Shown: positions 46,812 to 57,472, counted from the stretch's first letter. The stretch is DNA of 64,000 bases from Enterobacter cloacae subsp. cloacae ATCC 13047 (GCF_000025565.1 NC_014121.1:2356001-2420000); one strand, 5' to 3'. Notes: generated by a model from the sequence alone, not told the origin. Translations and numbers: made by a program.

Positions 46812-46846
46812 CAAAAAAGAAGCCCGGCGAGAAACTCACCGGGCTT
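46812..46846 (-). terminator. Terminator of the metNIQ operon
   Basis: GAAGCCCGG (46819-46827) with CCGGGCTTC (46838-46846), extended by an inner GAG/CTC pair; the minus-strand side runs into TTTTTTGT. Confidence 0.9.
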
Positions 46847-46865
46847 CCTAAGCTAAATCAATTAA

Positions 46866-47678
46866 TTAGTTATTTACCGGGATCACCGCACCTTTGTACT
46901 TGGTGCGGATCCAGTCCTGAATCTCTTTAGAGTGCAGCACATTCACCAGCGCAACGATATCTTTCTTCTTCTCGTCACCGCGATGCACGGTAATGATATT
47001 GGCATACGGGTTGTTTTCACCGCTCTCAACTGCAATCGGGTCGTGAACCGGATCCAGACCGGCGTCAATCGCGTAGTTGGCGTTGATCACAACCGCCGCG
47101 CCTTCATCGTTGTTATACATCTGCGGCAGCAGAGACGCTTCCACGTTAGGGGTGAACTGCAGCTTTTTCGGGTTCTCCACGATGTCGCTGATGCGCGCGG
47201 TCACTTTGTCGATGCCAGGCTTCAGCTTGATCACCCCTTCTTTTTCGAAGATAGAGAGAATACGCCCCTCTTCAGAAACGGCATCACGCATGATGATTTT
47301 GCCGCCTTCCGGCAGGTCTTTCAGCGACTTGTATTTTTTGGAGTAGATGCCGATGGGCTCGATGTGGATCGCGCCTGCGCTGACAAAATCATAATCCTTA
47401 TCGCCTTCGTGATCTTTCAGCACGCTGTTCAGGTAAGGGATGTGCTGGAAGTAGTTCGCGTCAATGTCATGACCCGCCAGGGCAGTGTTGGGCAGAATGT
47501 AGTCCTGGAACGGTTTGATCTCCAGGTCGATACCCTGCTTCGCCAGAATCGGCTTCGCCTGTTCAAGAATTTCAGCATGTGGCGTATTGGACGCGCCCAC
47601 GGTGAGGGTGTCAGCCCAGGAGGCAAAGCTCAGGGCGCTTAGGGTTGCTGCGGCGATCAGTGTCAGTGTCTTTTTCAT
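46866..47678 (-). CDS. MetQ-type methionine-binding protein (non-lipoprotein paralogue)
   Basis: The 270-residue precursor belongs to the NLPA/MetQ family: LTVGASNTPHAEIL, DANYFQHIPYLN, GAIHIEPIGIYSKK, NNDEGAAVVINANYA. Unlike E. coli MetQ, it has no lipobox; the signal peptide appears to be cut by signal peptidase I (SFASWA-DT). It delivers methionine or a related substrate to the MetNI transporter encoded just upstream. The chromosomal metNIQ of E. coli lies elsewhere, so this is probably a second set. Confidence 0.9.
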   Translation of the reverse strand: MKKTLTLIAAATLSALSFASWADTLTVGASNTPHAEILEQAKPILAKQGIDLEIKPFQDYILPNTALAGHDIDANYFQHIPYLNSVLKDHEGDKDYDFVSAGAIHIEPIGIYSKKYKSLKDLPEGGKIIMRDAVSEEGRILSIFEKEGVIKLKPGIDKVTARISDIVENPKKLQFTPNVEASLLPQMYNNDEGAAVVINANYAIDAGLDPVHDPIAVESGENNPYANIITVHRGDEKKKDIVALVNVLHSKEIQDWIRTKYKGAVIPVNN

Positions 47679-47702
47679 GATGATGGTTCCTGTGTGTATT
47701 TA

Positions 47703-48371
47703 TTAGCGTTTATCTAACAGTGAGGTAATGATGTCGCCGCAGAACTGGATAACAAAAACGATGATCAAAATGGTCACCGTTGCCACCAGCGTGACGTCAC
47801 CATGGTTGCGCTGGAATCCTTCCAGATAAGCCAGATTTCCCAACCCACCGGCGCCAATCACCCCGGCCATTGCGCTGTAGCTCACCAGCGCAATCAGCGT
47901 CACCGTAATACCTGAAACCAGTGCGGGTGATGATTCCGGCAGTAAAACCCGAAACACTAAGGTGCTCAGTCGTGCCCCCATTGAGCGCGTTGCTTCTATG
48001 ACCCCTTTGTCCACTTCACGCAGGGCGATCTCCACCAGACGGGCGTAGAACGGTGCGGCGCCCACAATCAGGGCAGGCAGTGCCGCGTTAGCTCCCAGGA
48101 TGGTGCCAACAACGGTCTTGGTGAACGGGATCAGCAAAACAATCAGAATGATGAACGGGATAGAGCGGAACACGTTCACCACAATTGAAATGACGCTATA
48201 GACCGTGCGGTTGTGGAACAATCCGCCGCGGGCGGTTAAAAACAGCGCCAGACCCAGCACGATCCCCAGCACAAAGGTCGCCACACCGGAGAGCGCGGTC
48301 ATGTACAGCGTCTCAAGCGTTGCCGCCCAGAGCTGATCCCACTTCAGATGCGGAAAGAGATTCTCAGCCAT
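47703..48371 (-). CDS. MetI-type methionine ABC permease
   Basis: The 222-residue protein has five to six membrane helices and the permease signature for the ATPase contact (the EAA loop around EVDKGVIEATRSMGARLSTL). It matches MetI (217 in E. coli). It overlaps the metN-type gene by eight bases, showing translational coupling, and precedes the binding-protein gene. Confidence 0.92.
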   Translation of the reverse strand: MAENLFPHLKWDQLWAATLETLYMTALSGVATFVLGIVLGLALFLTARGGLFHNRTVYSVISIVVNVFRSIPFIILIVLLIPFTKTVVGTILGANAALPALIVGAAPFYARLVEIALREVDKGVIEATRSMGARLSTLVFRVLLPESSPALVSGITVTLIALVSYSAMAGVIGAGGLGNLAYLEGFQRNHGDVTLVATVTILIIVFVIQFCGDIITSLLDKR

Positions 48372-49386
48372 GTTTAATCACCTCGCCTTCAATATCGCTG
48401 TGCTTCAGGTCGGCGAGGATATTGTTCAGTTGTTCATCGGATGCCACCACGTGTACCCACAGCTGGCCAAACACGCCGTGCGCCGTCTGGGTCATTTTTC
48501 CGTGCAGAATGTTAAACGGCAGGCCGTAGCGCAGCGTCAATTCACCCACAATCGGTTTATGTGTGCTGTGCCCGGTGAAGGTCAGACGGATGACCGTCCC
48601 TTCCAGATCGTTTGCCAGCTCGGTATTAAAGGTCTCTTCCTCGGCGTACTGGCTCACCTGGCGGACAAACTGCTGCGTAATCGGCTGCTGCGGATGGGTA
48701 AAAACGCTCAGCACGTCGCCCTCTTCCACCACTTTACCGTTCTCCATCACCGCCACCCGGTCACAGATTTTGCGCACCACGTGCATCTCGTGGGTGATGA
48801 GGACGATGGTCAGCCTGAAACGACGGTTTATGTCCAGCAGCAGATCGAGGATCTGATCGGTGGTCTGTGGGTCGAGCGCAGAGGTGGCTTCGTCACAGAG
48901 CAGCACGTCCGGGTTGTTCGCCAGCGCACGCGCAATGCCCACGCGCTGCTTTTGCCCGCCGCTCAGCTGCGACGGATACGCATTTTCGCGGCCTTTCAGC
49001 CCGACCAGTTCCACCAGCTCGGCCACGCGGGCCTGAATCCTGGCCTTTGGCACCCCGGCGATCTGCATCGAAAAGGCAATGTTTTCCGCTACCGTTCGCG
49101 ACCACAGCAGGTTGAAGTGCTGGAACACCATGCTGATCTTCAGACGCGCCTGTCGCAGCGCTTCCCCCTTTGCGGCAGAAATGTCCTGACCGTTAATGGT
49201 CACGCTGCCGTTGCTCGGTTTTTCCAGGCCATTTAACAGGCGGATAAGCGTACTTTTCCCCGCGCCGCTGTAGCCAATAATGCCGTATATCTGTCCCTGC
49301 TCAATCGTCAGATTGACGTTATCAACGGCCGTGAGCGCCACCTTGCCATTGTCAAAGACCTTCGAAATATTGCTGAGAACAATCAT
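48364..49386 (-). CDS. MetN-type methionine ABC ATPase
   Basis: The 340-residue protein has Walker A (GYSGAGKST), the signature LSGGQKQRVGIARAL, Walker B (LLCDEATSALD) and a C-terminal NIL regulatory domain (from about residue 265) as in MetN, which binds methionine and inhibits transport. It is the first gene of the operon and diverges from the cystathionine beta-synthase gene. Confidence 0.93.
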   Translation of the reverse strand: MIVLSNISKVFDNGKVALTAVDNVNLTIEQGQIYGIIGYSGAGKSTLIRLLNGLEKPSNGSVTINGQDISAAKGEALRQARLKISMVFQHFNLLWSRTVAENIAFSMQIAGVPKARIQARVAELVELVGLKGRENAYPSQLSGGQKQRVGIARALANNPDVLLCDEATSALDPQTTDQILDLLLDINRRFRLTIVLITHEMHVVRKICDRVAVMENGKVVEEGDVLSVFTHPQQPITQQFVRQVSQYAEEETFNTELANDLEGTVIRLTFTGHSTHKPIVGELTLRYGLPFNILHGKMTQTAHGVFGQLWVHVVASDEQLNNILADLKHSDIEGEVIKHG

Positions 49387-49418
49387 TCTTATTCGTTATC
49401 CGTCCGCCCTGGCGGTTT

Positions 49419-49434
49419 AGAAGTATGGATGTCC
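49419..49434. promoter_or_regulatory. Weak MetJ-like tandem boxes upstream of metN
   Basis: AGAAGTAT and GGATGTCC match the 8-bp MetJ box AGACGTCT at six and five positions. They lie 33 bp upstream of the metN-type start. The rest of the 398-bp divergent gap (49387-49784) is AT-rich with no gene seen. Confidence 0.25.
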
Positions 49435-49784
49435 AAACGATAGTAATCAGCCGTTACTTGCTTTTAAATGAACAAAAAAGCATGTGTTATAACCAGAGGG
49501 AATAAACACTACCTGTCGCGGGCGGGACCCGTTTAGACCAATTTCAGCAATGTTTATCTGCACGATGCATATGTCAGAGACGACCCACGCCAAAAACGCG
49601 CATTTTTTCAACATATTCTGTTGATATAGCCATCCTCACATCCGGAGCACTTTACGTCTTGCTATCCTGACATCCAAAAACACCATTTATATTCTTTTCT
49701 GTTCTAAAAAGCAGAGATTCGTTCTTTCTTGCGAAATTTTCACCGCCCTATCATCCCGTCATGACCTCCTGAAAGGAAAAACCC

Positions 49785-51155
49785 ATGACGATTTACCACT
49801 CCGTCACTGAACTGATTGGCCAAACACCGGTTATCCAGCTGCATAAACTGGACACCGGCCTCTGCTCGCTGTTTCTGAAACTCGAGAACCAGAACCCGGG
49901 TGGCTCTATAAAGGACCGCGTGGCGCTGTCGATGATTAATGAAGCGGAGCGCACCGGCCAGCTGCAGCCGGGCGGCACGATTATTGAGGCCACGGCGGGG
50001 AATACCGGCCTGGGTCTGGCCCTGATCGCCGCCCAGAAAGGCTATTCGCTGATCCTGGTGGTACCGGACAAAATGAGCCGCGAGAAAATCTTCCACCTTC
50101 GCGCGCTGGGTGCCCAGGTGGTACTTACGCGTTCGGACGTCAATAAGGGCCATCCCGCCTATTACCAGGATTACGCCCGGCGTCTGGCGAGTGAACTGCC
50201 CGGCGCGTTTTACATCGACCAGTTCAACAACGAAGCCAATCCGCTGGCGCACCGTACCACCACCGCGCCGGAGCTGTTTGAACAGCTTAACGGCAGGATC
50301 GACGCCATCGTGGTGGGCGTGGGATCAGGCGGCACGCTGGGTGGCCTGCAGGCGTGGTTCGCCGAACACTCGCCGCACACGGAGTTTGTCCTCGCAGACC
50401 CGGCAGGATCGGTTCTGGCCGACCAGGTGGAAACCGGACGCTACCGCGACGCGGGCTCCTGGCTGGTTGAGGGAATTGGCGAAGACTTTATTCCTCCACT
50501 GGCCCACATTGACGGGGTGAATCGCGCCTGGCGCATCACCGACCGCGACGCGTTCGCCACCGCGCGCGAGCTGCTGAAAACGGAAGGCATTCTGGCTGGC
50601 TCCTCCAGCGGAACCCTGCTGGCAGCCGCGCTGAAGTATTGCCAGGCACAGACCACGCCGAAACGCGTGGTGACCTTCGCCTGCGACAGCGGCAATAAAT
50701 ACCTCTCAAAGATGTTCAACGATGACTGGATGCGCCAGCAGGGGCTGATGTCCCGCCCGCAGGCAGGCGATCTCTCCGACTACATTGCGCTGCGCCACGA
50801 CGAGGGCGCCACCGTCACCGCCGCCCCGGACGACACGCTTTCCACCGTACTGGCACGCATGCGTCTGTATGACATCTCGCAGCTGCCGGTGCTGGAGAAC
50901 GGCAAGGTGGTAGGCATTATTGATGAGTGGGATCTGCTGCGCCACATTGGCGGCGACGGGGCTCGCTTTGCCCTCCCCGTCACGGCGGCCATGACGCAAC
51001 AGGTGGAGATTCTTGATAAGCACGCGCCGGAAAGCGCCCTGCACGCCATCTTCGACCGCGGTCTGGTGGCGGTGATTAATGACAATGACCGTTTTCTGGG
51101 TCTGATCACCCGCAGCGACCTCCTCACCGCCTGGCGCAACCGTCTACAGCAATAA
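49785..51155 (+). CDS. Cystathionine beta-synthase with C-terminal CBS domains
   Basis: The 456-residue protein has a fold-type II PLP domain (Lys43 in GGSIKDRVALS; TAGNTGLGLALIA; glycine loop VGSGGTLGGLQ; AGSSSGTL) and two CBS domains from about residue 335 on (LPVLENGKVVGIIDEWDLL; VAVINDNDRFLGLITRSDLL). It condenses homocysteine and serine to cystathionine, the first step of reverse transsulfuration. E. coli lacks this enzyme; Klebsiella mtcB is the closest known counterpart. It is followed 10 bp later by the lyase gene and is divergent from the methionine importer. Confidence 0.9.
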   Translation: MTIYHSVTELIGQTPVIQLHKLDTGLCSLFLKLENQNPGGSIKDRVALSMINEAERTGQLQPGGTIIEATAGNTGLGLALIAAQKGYSLILVVPDKMSREKIFHLRALGAQVVLTRSDVNKGHPAYYQDYARRLASELPGAFYIDQFNNEANPLAHRTTTAPELFEQLNGRIDAIVVGVGSGGTLGGLQAWFAEHSPHTEFVLADPAGSVLADQVETGRYRDAGSWLVEGIGEDFIPPLAHIDGVNRAWRITDRDAFATARELLKTEGILAGSSSGTLLAAALKYCQAQTTPKRVVTFACDSGNKYLSKMFNDDWMRQQGLMSRPQAGDLSDYIALRHDEGATVTAAPDDTLSTVLARMRLYDISQLPVLENGKVVGIIDEWDLLRHIGGDGARFALPVTAAMTQQVEILDKHAPESALHAIFDRGLVAVINDNDRFLGLITRSDLLTAWRNRLQQ

Positions 51156-51165
51156 GGAAACAAGA

Positions 51166-52311
51166 ATGAAAAATCTCGCCACGCTCAGCGTACACAGCGG
51201 CCAGGTTAACGATCAACACGGCGCGGTCATGCCGCCCATTTACGCCACCTCGACGTTTGCGCAACCTTCGCCGGGGGAGCATACCGGCTACGAATATTCC
51301 CGAAGCGGCAATCCTACCCGCCATGCGCTGGAAACCGCCATCGCCGAACTGGAAGGCGGCACGCGCGGCTATGCTTTTGCCTCCGGTCTGGCCGCCATTT
51401 CCACCGTACTGGAGCTGCTGGATAAAGACAGCCATATCGTCGCCATTGATGACGTGTATGGCGGCACCTACCGTCTGATTGAAAACGTGCGTAAGCGCAG
51501 CACCGGGCTGCGGGTCAGCTGGGTAAAGCCCGACGATCTGGCCGCGCTGGAAGCCGCCATTGGCCCCCAAACGCGCATGATCTGGGTGGAGACGCCGACT
51601 AACCCGCTGCTGAAACTGGCCGACCTGGCAGCCATCGGGGCCATTGCCCGCCGCCATAAGGTGATAAGCGTGGCGGATAACACCTTCGCCTCCCCGGTCA
51701 TTCACCGTCCGCTGGAGCTGGGTTTTGATATCGTGGTGCACTCCGCCACCAAATACCTGAACGGCCATTCCGACGTGGTAGCCGGGCTGGCGGTGGTGGG
51801 CGATAACCCGGCGCTGGCGGAACGGTTGGGTTATCTGCAAAACGCCATCGGCGGCGTGCTCGATCCCTTCAGCAGTTTTCTGACGCTGCGCGGAATGCGT
51901 ACCCTGGCTCTGCGGATGGAAAAGCACAGCAGCAACGCGCTGGCGATTGCGCAATGGCTTGCGCAGCAGCCGCAGGTCGAAAAGGTGTTCTATCCGGGGC
52001 TGGATTCGCACCCGCACTATCAGCTCGCCCGCAGGCAAATGGCGCTGCCGGGCGGGATGATTTCCGTCGTGGTGAAAGGCGATGCGCAACGTGCGACGGA
52101 GGTGATCCGCAAGCTGAAGCTGTTCACCCTCGCAGAAAGTCTCGGCGGTGTGGAAAGCCTGGTGAGTCAGCCCTACAGCATGACTCACGCCTCTATTCCG
52201 CGCGAGCAGCGTCTGGCTAACGGCATTGTGCCGCAGTTGATCCGCCTGTCCGTTGGGATCGAAGAGGCAGACGATCTGATTGCCGATCTGAGTCAGGCGC
52301 TGGAAAAATAA
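51166..52311 (+). CDS. Cystathionine gamma-lyase
   Basis: The 381-residue Cys/Met-metabolism PLP enzyme shows EYSRSGNPTRHALE, YGGTYRLIENV, DNTFASPV and the PLP Lys196 in HSATKYLNGHSD. Together with the adjacent synthase it would split cystathionine to cysteine, 2-oxobutyrate and ammonia. MetB-type gamma-synthase is an alternative from sequence alone, but the partner gene favours lyase, as in Klebsiella mtcC. Confidence 0.85.
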   Translation: MKNLATLSVHSGQVNDQHGAVMPPIYATSTFAQPSPGEHTGYEYSRSGNPTRHALETAIAELEGGTRGYAFASGLAAISTVLELLDKDSHIVAIDDVYGGTYRLIENVRKRSTGLRVSWVKPDDLAALEAAIGPQTRMIWVETPTNPLLKLADLAAIGAIARRHKVISVADNTFASPVIHRPLELGFDIVVHSATKYLNGHSDVVAGLAVVGDNPALAERLGYLQNAIGGVLDPFSSFLTLRGMRTLALRMEKHSSNALAIAQWLAQQPQVEKVFYPGLDSHPHYQLARRQMALPGGMISVVVKGDAQRATEVIRKLKLFTLAESLGGVESLVSQPYSMTHASIPREQRLANGIVPQLIRLSVGIEEADDLIADLSQALEK

Positions 52312-52317
52312 GTGAAA

Positions 52318-52342
52318 GGCGGCAGGCCCCTCGCCTGTCGCC
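52318..52342 (+). terminator. Hairpin after the lyase gene
   Basis: GGCGGCAGG (52318-52326) and CCTGTCGCC (52334-52342) pair over nine positions including one G-T; no clear T-run follows. Confidence 0.5.
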
Positions 52343-52424
52343 ATAAGTTGTCATTATGCCTTAACGCATTGATAACAATATTATGTGAAACTGCACAGAT
52401 TATTTCTGAAACACCGTTTCCATT

Positions 52425-52453
52425 TTCCTTTTATCTTAAAATCAGCGTATAAT
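52425..52453 (+). promoter_or_regulatory. pykF promoter
   Basis: A perfect TATAAT (52448-52453) with a weak -35 (TTCCTT, 52425-52430) and a 17-bp spacer. The start would be near 52460, giving a leader of about 230 nt. Confidence 0.7.
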
Positions 52454-52470
52454 GCGCGCCAAATCCCTGG

Positions 52471-52484
52471 TGAATGGTTTCAGC
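52471..52484. promoter_or_regulatory. Cra (FruR) operator of pykF
   Basis: TGAATGGTTTCAGC matches the Cra consensus (reverse complement GCTGAAACCATTCA) and lies just downstream of the predicted start, where Cra represses pykF in E. coli. Confidence 0.8.
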
Positions 52485-52688
52485 GCTTGGAATACAAAAA
52501 ACAACGTACAACTTCTCCTCTCCTTCGTTGGGCTGTCACTCAGGCACACTTTCTTCTGCACGCTCATTTGATGTCTCCTATCCTTAGTGCGTGTCATATA
52601 CTCTTTTGCAACACAGGTTTGACTCCGCGGCGGTGCGCCCCCGGAGCGAGATTTCCATATCCTTCCCAACTTAAAGACTAAGACTGTC

Positions 52689-54101
52689 ATGAAAAAGACG
52701 AAAATTGTTTGTACCATCGGCCCGAAAACCGAATCTGAAGAGATGCTGACCAAAATGCTGGACGCCGGCATGAACGTTATGCGTCTGAACTTCTCTCACG
52801 GTGACTACGCTGAACATGGTCAGCGTATCCAGAACTTGCGCAACGTCATGAGCAAGACCGGTAAAAAAGCCGCCATCCTGCTGGATACCAAAGGTCCTGA
52901 AATCCGCACCATCAAACTGGAAGGCGGTAACGACGTCTCCCTGAAAGCAGGCCAGACCTTCACCTTCACAACTGACAAGTCTGTGGTCGGTAACAGCGAA
53001 ATCGTTGCGGTAACCTATGAAGGCTTCACCAGCGATCTGTCTGTGGGTAACACCGTGCTGGTAGACGATGGTCTGATCGGAATGGAAGTCACCGCCATCG
53101 AAGGCAACAAAGTCATCTGTAAAGTGCTGAACAACGGCGACCTGGGCGAAAACAAAGGCGTTAACCTGCCAGGCGTTTCCATCGCGCTGCCAGCACTGGC
53201 TGAAAAAGACAAGCAAGACCTGATCTTCGGCTGCGAGCAAGGCGTTGATTTCGTTGCTGCCTCCTTCATCCGTAAACGTTCCGACGTGGTTGAAATCCGT
53301 GAGCACCTGAAAGCGCACGGCGGCGAGAAGATCCAGATCATCTCCAAAATCGAAAACCAGGAAGGCCTGAATAACTTCGACGAAATCCTCGAAGCGTCTG
53401 ACGGTATCATGGTTGCGCGTGGCGACCTGGGTGTTGAAATCCCGGTTGAAGAAGTGATCTTCGCGCAGAAGATGATGATCGAGAAATGTGTCCGCGCACG
53501 TAAAGTGGTTATCACTGCCACCCAGATGCTGGACTCCATGATCAAAAACCCACGTCCAACCCGCGCAGAAGCAGGCGACGTGGCGAACGCCATCCTCGAC
53601 GGTACTGATGCCGTCATGCTGTCTGGCGAATCTGCGAAAGGTAAATATCCGCTGGAAGCGGTGTCCATTATGGCCACCATCTGCGAGCGTACTGACCGCG
53701 TGATGACCAGCCGTCTGGACTTCAACAACGACAGCCGCAAACTGCGCATCACTGAAGCGGTTTGCCGCGGTGCGGTAGAAACGGCTGAGAAGCTGGAAGC
53801 GCCACTGATCGTGGTTGCAACCCAGGGCGGTAAATCTGCGCGTGCCGTACGTAAATACTTCCCGGATGCTACCATCCTGGCGCTGACCACCAATGAAACC
53901 ACTGCGCGTCAGCTGGTGCTGAGCAAAGGTGTTGTTGCGCACCTGGTAAAAGAGATCGCCTCTACCGACGATTTCTACATTCAGGGTAAAGAACTGGCGC
54001 TGGAAAGCGGCCTGGCACAGAAAGGCGACGTGGTGGTAATGGTATCGGGTGCACTGGTACCGAGTGGTACAACCAATACCGCATCTGTTCACGTGCTGTA
54101 A
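52689..54101 (+). CDS. pykF: Pyruvate kinase I (fructose-bisphosphate activated)
   Basis: The 470-residue protein equals E. coli PykF in length. Catalytic regions include [40 protein letters not shown] and the K+/Mg2+-binding [11 protein letters not shown] with TQMLDSM. It converts PEP and ADP to pyruvate and ATP. A Cra site and strong -10 precede it and a terminator follows. Confidence 0.98.
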   Translation: MKKTKIVCTIGPKTESEEMLTKMLDAGMNVMRLNFSHGDYAEHGQRIQNLRNVMSKTGKKAAILLDTKGPEIRTIKLEGGNDVSLKAGQTFTFTTDKSVVGNSEIVAVTYEGFTSDLSVGNTVLVDDGLIGMEVTAIEGNKVICKVLNNGDLGENKGVNLPGVSIALPALAEKDKQDLIFGCEQGVDFVAASFIRKRSDVVEIREHLKAHGGEKIQIISKIENQEGLNNFDEILEASDGIMVARGDLGVEIPVEEVIFAQKMMIEKCVRARKVVITATQMLDSMIKNPRPTRAEAGDVANAILDGTDAVMLSGESAKGKYPLEAVSIMATICERTDRVMTSRLDFNNDSRKLRITEAVCRGAVETAEKLEAPLIVVATQGGKSARAVRKYFPDATILALTTNETTARQLVLSKGVVAHLVKEIASTDDFYIQGKELALESGLAQKGDVVVMVSGALVPSGTTNTASVHVL

Positions 54102-54130
54102 TAATGTTCAAACGAATTAGTTTTTGATAA

Positions 54131-54157
54131 AAAGCGTCCTTCGGGGCGCTTTTTTTA
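54131..54157 (+). terminator. Terminator of pykF
   Basis: AAAGCGTCC (54131-54139), TTCG tetraloop, GGGCGCTTT (54144-54152), then a T-run. Confidence 0.92.
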
Positions 54158-54337
54158 TTCGTGGTATTAGCCAACTCTATTCAAAAAGCAAATCGGGTTT
54201 TTCTATTTAATCGCGATTTATGTAAGACGAATCCGATGAAAAATGCCTTTTTTAACATAGCTTTTTCGACAAAAATGCCGAATTCGTTGCTTCTTTGAGC
54301 GAACGATCAAAAATAGGCGTATTCCCATCAAAAAATA

Positions 54338-54366
54338 TTCTCAACCCAAAAAAGTTTGTGTAATAC
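54338..54366 (+). promoter_or_regulatory. lpp promoter
   Basis: The TTCTCA/TAATAC pair (54338 and 54361, 17-bp spacer) and the leader with GAGGGTATTAATA ATG are almost the same as the strong E. coli lpp promoter and leader. The AT-rich stretch 54160-54340 is the upstream region; I see no gene in it. Confidence 0.75.
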
Positions 54367-54399
54367 TTGTAACGCTACATGGAGATTAACTCAATCTAG

Positions 54400-54648
<249 letters not shown>

Positions 54649-54663
54649 TAGTACCTGTTAATA

Positions 54664-54693
54664 AAATGGCGCACATTGTGCGCCATTTTTTTT
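54664..54693 (+). terminator. Terminator of lpp
   Basis: AAATGGCGCAC (54664-54674) pairs with GTGCGCCATTT (54678-54688); a run of eight T follows. Confidence 0.95.
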
Positions 54694-54709
54694 GCCTGCG
54701 TCAAACATC

Positions 54710-55723
54710 CTACTGCGTCACCTTCTCGCCATCCTCTTCCGTTACCGCAGCAGAGACACGGCTGTTCTGTACGGACTGCACGTTGTTGCTGGCCGACGGG
54801 CCGTTAGCCGCCGATACGGCGACCGGGATCCCCGCCCGGCGCGACAAGGCTTTATCAATAAGCGCTTTGTCACTTCCTGCCTGAGAAACAAACGAGGCAA
54901 AGTCAGCGGAATGGGTAATAGGTGTAATCTGCGGGTTTTCTCCCTCCACCTGCGCCAGCGGACGATGTACTTCAATATAGCGTTTGCCATCCGGCTCGAC
55001 GGAGAACTTCACCGGCTCATTAATAATCTGCACCCGTGTGCCGACCCGCACCTGTTCGAACAGAGCTTTAATGTCCGGAGCGTTCATGCGCATACAGCCT
55101 GAACTCACCCGCAGGCCAACGCTGTCCGGCGCACTGGTACCGTGGATGAGATATTCCCCATTGCCCACGCCTAAACGCAGTGCAAAGCGTCCCAGCGGGT
55201 TATTTGGCCCGGCGGGTACGACCGGCGGCAATTTAATGCCCTGCTCCAGAGAGCGCGCTCTGATGCCCGGCGTCGGGGTCCAGGTTGGATTAGGGATCTT
55301 CTGACTCACGCGGGTCGTCGTGACCGGCGTCTCCAGCCCCAGCTGTCCAATCCCCAGCGGGAAAACCTGAACAATATTTCCCCCCGGCGGATAGTAGTAG
55401 AGCCGTAACTCGGCCAGGTTCACCACAATACCTTCGCGTGGCGTGTCCGGAAGCAGCATCTGGGATGGAATGGTAATCACCGTTCCCGGCGCAGGGTTTA
55501 CCGGCGCAATGGTATTATTGGTTTCAAGGATGAGCTGTGCCGCAGTATTAAACCGACGTGCGATGGTCTGAAGTTTGGTATCCCCTTCCTGTATTATGTA
55601 GGTTTGATTTTGCCCAATCAGACGGCTGCCTGCGGGCGGTAACGGATAATCCATCGCACTGGCCGAATTAAGAGCGCCGAGCGAACCAAGGAGTAAGAGT
55701 GTTATTAGAGACGCGCGCTTCAT
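54710..55723 (-). CDS. ldtE: L,D-transpeptidase LdtE (YnhG)
   Basis: The 337-residue precursor has a signal peptide (NSASA cleavage), a LysM-like peptidoglycan-binding segment ([18 protein letters not shown]), and a YkuD domain with the catalytic [20 protein letters not shown]. In E. coli LdtE (YnhG) makes 3-3 cross-links in peptidoglycan. The gene converges on lpp, whose product other L,D-transpeptidases attach to the wall. Confidence 0.95.
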   Translation of the reverse strand: MKRASLITLLLLGSLGALNSASAMDYPLPPAGSRLIGQNQTYIIQEGDTKLQTIARRFNTAAQLILETNNTIAPVNPAPGTVITIPSQMLLPDTPREGIVVNLAELRLYYYPPGGNIVQVFPLGIGQLGLETPVTTTRVSQKIPNPTWTPTPGIRARSLEQGIKLPPVVPAGPNNPLGRFALRLGVGNGEYLIHGTSAPDSVGLRVSSGCMRMNAPDIKALFEQVRVGTRVQIINEPVKFSVEPDGKRYIEVHRPLAQVEGENPQITPITHSADFASFVSQAGSDKALIDKALSRRAGIPVAVSAANGPSASNNVQSVQNSRVSAAVTEEDGEKVTQ

Positions 55724-55820
55724 GCTGAGATTCCTTATTCACTGACAGAACGCCAGAAAGCTGAAAAACCAGCGAGGCGGGAACCACCTCGCGAAACAGA
55801 ATGAATGCTGTCCTGTAAGT

Positions 55821-56237
55821 CTAGCTAATGATTGCAGCTTTGGCGCGGATGGCGCGAATCATCGCTTCCAGCCCCTGGGAGCGGGACGGGGTGAGGTGTT
55901 GGGTCAGGGCCATTTTTTCAAACCACGGGCGCACATCAAAGGCGACAATATCCTGTGCGGACATCTGGTGGTAGAGAATAAAGACCACGGCGATAAGCCC
56001 TTTCACAATCGCGGCATCGCTGTCGCCGTGCAATTCAATCGTACCGTCGCCCTTTTGCTCCATCACAATCCACACCTGGCTCTGGCAGCCCTGAATAATA
56101 TTATCCGGGTTATGCGCCGCTTCACTGAGCGGCGGCAAACGCTGCCCCAGCTCAATAATATAGAGATACTTTTCTTCCCAGTTTGCGCAACGTCCGAAGT
56201 TACGCAGTAATTTATCTTTGTCCGGCAACTCTGCCAT
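55821..56237 (-). CDS. sufE: SufE, sulfur acceptor
   Basis: The 138-residue protein matches E. coli SufE. The sulfur-accepting Cys is in [13 protein letters not shown]. It takes persulfide from SufS and passes it to SufB. The ATG 56237 gives [13 protein letters not shown] and the E. coli length; the longer frame upstream overlaps sufS. Last gene of the suf operon. Confidence 0.97.
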   Translation of the reverse strand: MAELPDKDKLLRNFGRCANWEEKYLYIIELGQRLPPLSEAAHNPDNIIQGCQSQVWIVMEQKGDGTIELHGDSDAAIVKGLIAVVFILYHQMSAQDIVAFDVRPWFEKMALTQHLTPSRSQGLEAMIRAIRAKAAIIS

Positions 56238-56251
56238 TGTTCGCTTCTCCG

Positions 56252-57472
56252 TTAGCCCAGCAACTGGTGAATGCGTTTTAGCCCCGCCACCAGCCTGTCG
56301 ACCTCTTCCGTTGTGTTGTACATCACCAGCGACGCGCGGCACATTGCCGGGACCTGATAAAATGCCATCAGCGGCATGGCACAGTGGTGCCCGGTACGCA
56401 CGGCCACGCCATAGTTATCGAGGAAACTGCCCACGTCATAGGCATGGTGTTTTCCCAGATTGAACGCAATCACGCCCTGCCGGTTGGCCGGGCCATACAG
56501 GGTCAACTCGGGCACGCTGGCAAGCTCCTGCAGCGCGTAGTGCATCAGCATCTGCTCATACTCCTGGATGGCCTCAAGGCCAATGGAGGAGACATAAGAG
56601 AGAGCAGCCCCAAGCCCGATAATCCCGCCGGTATTGGGCGTACCAGCCTCAAAACGCCACGGCGCGCGCGCGTAGGTGGTCCCTTCCGACAGGCTGACGG
56701 TGGCGATCATCGAGCCGCCCCCTTCCCACGGCGGCATGGCCTGCAAAATATCGTCTTTCACATACAACACGCCGATCCCGGTTGGGCCATAAAGCTTATG
56801 CCCGGAGAAGACGTAAAAATCGCAGTCCAGCGCCTGCACATCCACCGCGTGGTGCATCACCGCCTGAGCGCCGTCAATCAGGACCTTCGCGCCCGCCCGG
56901 TGGGCTTTTTCGACGATCTCTGCTACCGGGTTTTCGGTTCCCAGCACGTTAGAGACCTGGGTTATCGCCACCAGCCGCGTGCGGTCGTCCAGCAGGGCAT
57001 CAAGGTGCTCAAGGTGAAGCGTGCCGTCCTGATTCAACGGGATCACCCGTAGCGCAGCACCCACACGCTCACAGAGCATCTGCCACGGCACGATATTGGC
57101 GTGGTGTTCCATCTCGGTGATGATGATGTTATCGCCCGCGTGGACCTGCGCACTGCCCCAGCTGTTGGCGACAAGGTTGATCCCTTCCGTCGTGCCGCGC
57201 ACAAACACCAGCTCTTCCGGCGATCGCGCATTCAGAAAAGCGGCCACCTGGGTGCGGACGTTCTCCATACGCTGGGTCGCCTCTGCGCTCAGCGTATGAA
57301 TACCGCGATGCACGGCGGCGTAACCGTGGCGGTAGAATTCGGCTTCTGCATCCACCACCTGATTCGGTTTTTGCGCGCTGGCAGCGCTGTCGAGATAGGC
57401 CAGCGGCAGTCCATTCACTTCACGGGTCAGAACCGGGAAATCGGCCCGTACTTTCTCTACGGGAAAACTCAT
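56252..57472 (-). CDS. sufS: SufS, cysteine desulfurase
   Basis: The 406-residue class V PLP enzyme matches E. coli SufS. The PLP Lys is in [11 protein letters not shown] and the persulfide Cys in [11 protein letters not shown]. It overlaps sufD by four bases (ATGA). It supplies sulfur for Fe-S cluster assembly under iron or oxidative stress. Confidence 0.98.
   Translation of the reverse strand: MSFPVEKVRADFPVLTREVNGLPLAYLDSAASAQKPNQVVDAEAEFYRHGYAAVHRGIHTLSAEATQRMENVRTQVAAFLNARSPEELVFVRGTTEGINLVANSWGSAQVHAGDNIIITEMEHHANIVPWQMLCERVGAALRVIPLNQDGTLHLEHLDALLDDRTRLVAITQVSNVLGTENPVAEIVEKAHRAGAKVLIDGAQAVMHHAVDVQALDCDFYVFSGHKLYGPTGIGVLYVKDDILQAMPPWEGGGSMIATVSLSEGTTYARAPWRFEAGTPNTGGIIGLGAALSYVSSIGLEAIQEYEQMLMHYALQELASVPELTLYGPANRQGVIAFNLGKHHAYDVGSFLDNYGVAVRTGHHCAMPLMAFYQVPAMCRASLVMYNTTEEVDRLVAGLKRIHQLLG

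Noticed and set aside
49387..49784. Hidden gene in the divergent metN/cystathionine beta-synthase gap
   Set aside because: AT-rich with frequent stops in all frames and no ribosome-binding sites at start codons; best read as regulatory DNA.
51124..52344. 406-residue open frame antisense to the cystathionine gamma-lyase gene
   Set aside because: GC-rich antisense frame without domain features; the sense protein has clear PLP motifs.
52671..54092. 473-residue open frame antisense to pykF
   Set aside because: It is a shadow of the highly biased pykF codons. It has no recognisable domain, and pykF is certain on the other strand.
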